Assembly: GCA_044426345.1 (NCBI GenBank)
Contig: JAWXUP010000104.1
Coordinates: 1 to 6,750 of the forward strand
DNA from: CAYJLC01 sp044426345
GTDB taxonomy: Bacteria; Bacillota; Clostridia; Oscillospirales; Butyricicoccaceae
Reading direction: 5' to 3'
DNA length: 6,750 bases
This document shows positions 5,113-6,750 of this stretch, piece by piece. The translations under genes and the position numbers were made by a program. Numbering within the stretch: the first letter of the stretch is position 1; each line of letters opens with the position of its first letter. The notes below the pieces were generated by a model. It did not search any database, was not told the origin of the DNA, and worked only from the letters and a program-made list of their open reading frames with translations.

Positions 5113-6750
5113 TTATTGAACTTGCCAAACAGAACTATTTGTGCCTGGTTCACACCACCAAGCAGTGCTTGATGATACTTGTTTATATGTAATTCCGTTG
5201 TAAGTAACAAAAGTACCTGGAGTATATGCACCTGTTGCTTCAGCATCTCTAGACCATTCAGTAATAACTACTACATATGAGCTGTCTGTTCCGATTGCTT
5301 TCCATACAGATGAATTTGTGCCTGGTTCACACCACCAAGCAGTGCTTGATGATACTTGTTCGTAGATAACACCTTTATAAGTAACTACGCTACCGGTAAT
5401 GTAAGCGCCAGTTGCCTCTGTTGCTCTTGACCATTCGTCGCCATCTGGAACATCAACTTCAGGAACTTCTGGAGTTTCTGGTTCTGGATCTGGGTCTGGA
5501 GTAACTTCAGGGTTAACTTCTGGTTCTGGATCTGGAGTAACTTCAGGGTTAACTTCTGGTTCTGGATCTGGAGTAACTTCAGGGTCAACTTCTGGTTCTG
5601 GGTCTGGAGTAACTTCAGGAGCAACTTCTGGGATTTCAGGAACGATTGAACCATCTTGGAATCCTAAGTAAACTTCAGTGTGTTCGTATTGACCGTAAAT
5701 GCCTGAGTTGTCTTGAGTTTCAGAGTCACGGTTGATAGACCAGAATGATACGAAATTGATTTCTTTTTCTGCTGCGTATTCAACAACTTGAGCTGAATCG
5801 TCAACTGTGAATATAGGGTGTGCTGAACCTTCATAACCGATTGAAGTTGTGATACCTACTTTATTGTAAGCTTCAGCATCAGTTAAAGTAATGCCTACTT
5901 TTGCGTATGAATCTTTGATTTGTTGCATTGTGCTGTCGATTGCTTCGATTGTTGCATCTGCGTAATCGCCATAGCTTGTGCCATAACACATTGTCATGAT
6001 GTTTACTACTTCAACGTCAACGCCAGCGTCAACATAAGCTTGAAGAGTTGGTAAACCTAAGCTGTCAGTTAGTCCTGTTGGAAGTACTGGAAGTGTAAGA
6101 ACTACTTCAACACCAGTTGCATCTTGAACTAATTTCATAGCTTGTGCGTTGATTTCATTTGTTGCGTAACCTTGTGCGCCACCTTCGATGTCAAGGTCGA
6201 TTCTAGTTAAGTTGAAACCGTCGATGATTTCGATGTATGTATTTACAAGTACGTCTACGTCGCTTGTAGCTTGGAAGAAGTTTGCTTCGTTAAGTCCACC
6301 GATAGAGATTACAACGTCGCCACCGTTAGCACGAACATCTGCGATTGCTTCTTTAATACCGTTGTATTGTGCATTTGATGCTGTGTGTTCTTCAGCAAGA
6401 ACTTCATAACCACCAAAGCCCCAGTTTAATACGCCATTTGCGTCTACTGTGCTGTCAACTGCATTGATAAAGCCTGCGTTGAAGTATTTAATGCCAGTGT
6501 CTTCCATAACTTGACCTAAGTCTAGTGCACCACTATTTGAATAAGTTGCATCTGTAACCCAAGCACCCATGTCAGCGAATGGAGCGAAAACGCCTGTTTC
6601 CCATTCGATTCCGTAGCCTACACCGAAATCTAATTCATCAATTTGAGGAACTTCTGCATCTGGTGTTTCTTCTGGATCTGGGTCTGGAGTAACCTCTGGA
6701 TCTGGATCTGGAGTAACTTCAGGGTCAACTTCTGGTTCTGGATCTGGAGT
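5113..6750 (-). CDS. Modular GH18 chitinase with two CBM5/12 modules, 5' end missing
   Basis: The frame is open to the right edge, so 545 C-terminal residues are seen and the ATG at 6570 is internal to the GH18 domain. In order: an acidic Pro-rich linker (residues 1-37); a GH18 catalytic domain (~50-365) starting FGVGYGIEWETGVFAPFADMG; a second linker of ~12-residue repeats PEVTPDPEPEVN (371-436); and two chitin-binding CBM5/12 modules (438-487 and 497-545), each with WSR...GAY...VTY.G..Y.QVSSSTAWWCEPGTNSSVW. The GH18 signatures are SIGG (149-152) and RIDLDIEGG (183-191), with D185, D187 and the acid/base E189. FWSINRD (336-342) holds the conserved Trp near the end of the barrel. The first Asp of DxxDxDxE is Thr182, as I recall for one bacterial chitinase subgroup. 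C255 in MTMCYG replaces a usual Asp. The enzyme should hydrolyse chitin or related GlcNAc glycans outside the cell; a signal peptide and possibly other modules lie beyond the window. Confidence 0.9.
   Translation of the reverse strand, partial: TPDPEPEVDPEVTPDPDPEVTPDPDPEETPDAEVPQIDELDFGVGYGIEWETGVFAPFADMGAWVTDATYSNSGALDLGQVMEDTGIKYFNAGFINAVDSTVDANGVLNWGFGGYEVLAEEHTASNAQYNGIKEAIADVRANGGDVVISIGGLNEANFFQATSDVDVLVNTYIEIIDGFNLTRIDLDIEGGAQGYATNEINAQAMKLVQDATGVEVVLTLPVLPTGLTDSLGLPTLQAYVDAGVDVEVVNIMTMCYGTSYGDYADATIEAIDSTMQQIKDSYAKVGITLTDAEAYNKVGITTSIGYEGSAHPIFTVDDSAQVVEYAAEKEINFVSFWSINRDSETQDNSGIYGQYEHTEVYLGFQDGSIVPEIPEVAPEVTPDPEPEVDPEVTPDPEPEVNPEVTPDPEPEVNPEVTPDPDPEPETPEVPEVDVPDGDEWSRATEATGAYITGSVVTYKGVIYEQVSSSTAWWCEPGTNSSVWKAIGTDSSYVVVITEWSRDAEATGAYTPGTFVTYNGITYKQVSSSTAWWCEPGTNSSVWQVQ
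5137..5183 (-). repeat. 47-bp exact repeat in second CBM5/12 module
   Basis: Identical in direct orientation to 5314-5360, offset by 177 bp (59 codons). It encodes the most conserved half of the module (SSSTAWWCEPGTN). Identity at the DNA level, including third positions, points to a recent internal duplication or gene conversion. Confidence 0.9.
5314..5360 (-). repeat. 47-bp exact repeat in first CBM5/12 module
   Basis: Partner of 5137-5183. Outside this core the two modules differ (for example ITGSVVTYKGVIYEQ against TPGTFVTYNGITYKQ), so the sameness is confined to the aromatic binding segment. Confidence 0.9.
5443..5640 (-). repeat. 36-bp tandem repeats encoding the Pro/Glu linker
   Basis: About four near-identical 36-bp units (on the + strand GGTTCTGGATCTGGAGTAAC then TTCAGGGTTAACTTCT) encode PEVTPDPEPEVN-type repeats linking the catalytic domain to the CBMs. 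Linkers of this type are flexible, extended and protease-resistant spacers in secreted glycosidases. Confidence 0.9.
6640..6750 (-). repeat. Second array of the same linker repeat, before GH18
   Basis: The segment 6721-6750 is the same sequence as in the downstream linker (GGGTCAACTTCTGG...). It encodes PEPEVDPEVTPDPDPEV and continues past the edge, implying another module upstream of the catalytic domain. Confidence 0.85.

Noticed and set aside
5385..5654. Minus-strand frame rich in Leu, Lys and Gln repeats
   Set aside because: It is the out-of-frame reading of the 36-bp linker repeats of the chitinase gene.

Overview
The window looks like a piece of a low-GC Gram-positive (Bacillota, most likely clostridial) chromosome. 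The supporting signs are strong GGAGG ribosome binding sites, AT-rich intergenic DNA with U-tailed hairpin terminators, S-layer-homology (SLH) domains of the TRAQ type, a LytS-like histidine kinase and a large secreted-type chitinase with Pro/Glu/Asp linkers. A fibre- or chitin-degrading anaerobe such as a Lachnospirales member would fit, but the sequence alone does not fix the genus.

Layout from left to right. 1-500 is the right end of an IS66-family insertion sequence: the C-terminal part of its transposase on the + strand, a perfect palindrome and a likely terminal inverted repeat. 501-2465 is a unit bracketed by two 68-bp inverted arms (61/68 identical). It holds one minus-strand gene for a secreted, SLH-anchored, beta-rich surface protein (679-2277) and its terminator. 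2278-2970 carries no convincing gene but is highly structured: a perfect 25-bp inverted repeat, four tandem short-loop hairpins and a further larger stem-loop. 2971-4709 is a minus-strand two-gene operon, a soluble PAS-containing LytS-type histidine kinase followed 14 nt later by a stand-alone receiver protein, with a good promoter upstream and a strong terminator downstream. 4857-5060 is AT-rich spacer. 5113-6750 is the 3' part of a minus-strand gene for a modular GH18 chitinase (linker, GH18, linker, two CBM5/12 chitin-binding modules); it runs off the right edge.

Together the genes describe cell-surface polysaccharide biology (a wall-bound SLH protein and a chitinase) beside a cytoplasmic two-component pair. 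No direct regulatory link between them can be shown: each unit has its own terminator. The least ordinary parts are the nested inverted repeats and the hairpin array around the SLH gene, the receiver with no output domain paired with a kinase class that normally partners LytTR regulators, and a Cys in the chitinase where GH18 enzymes usually have Asp.
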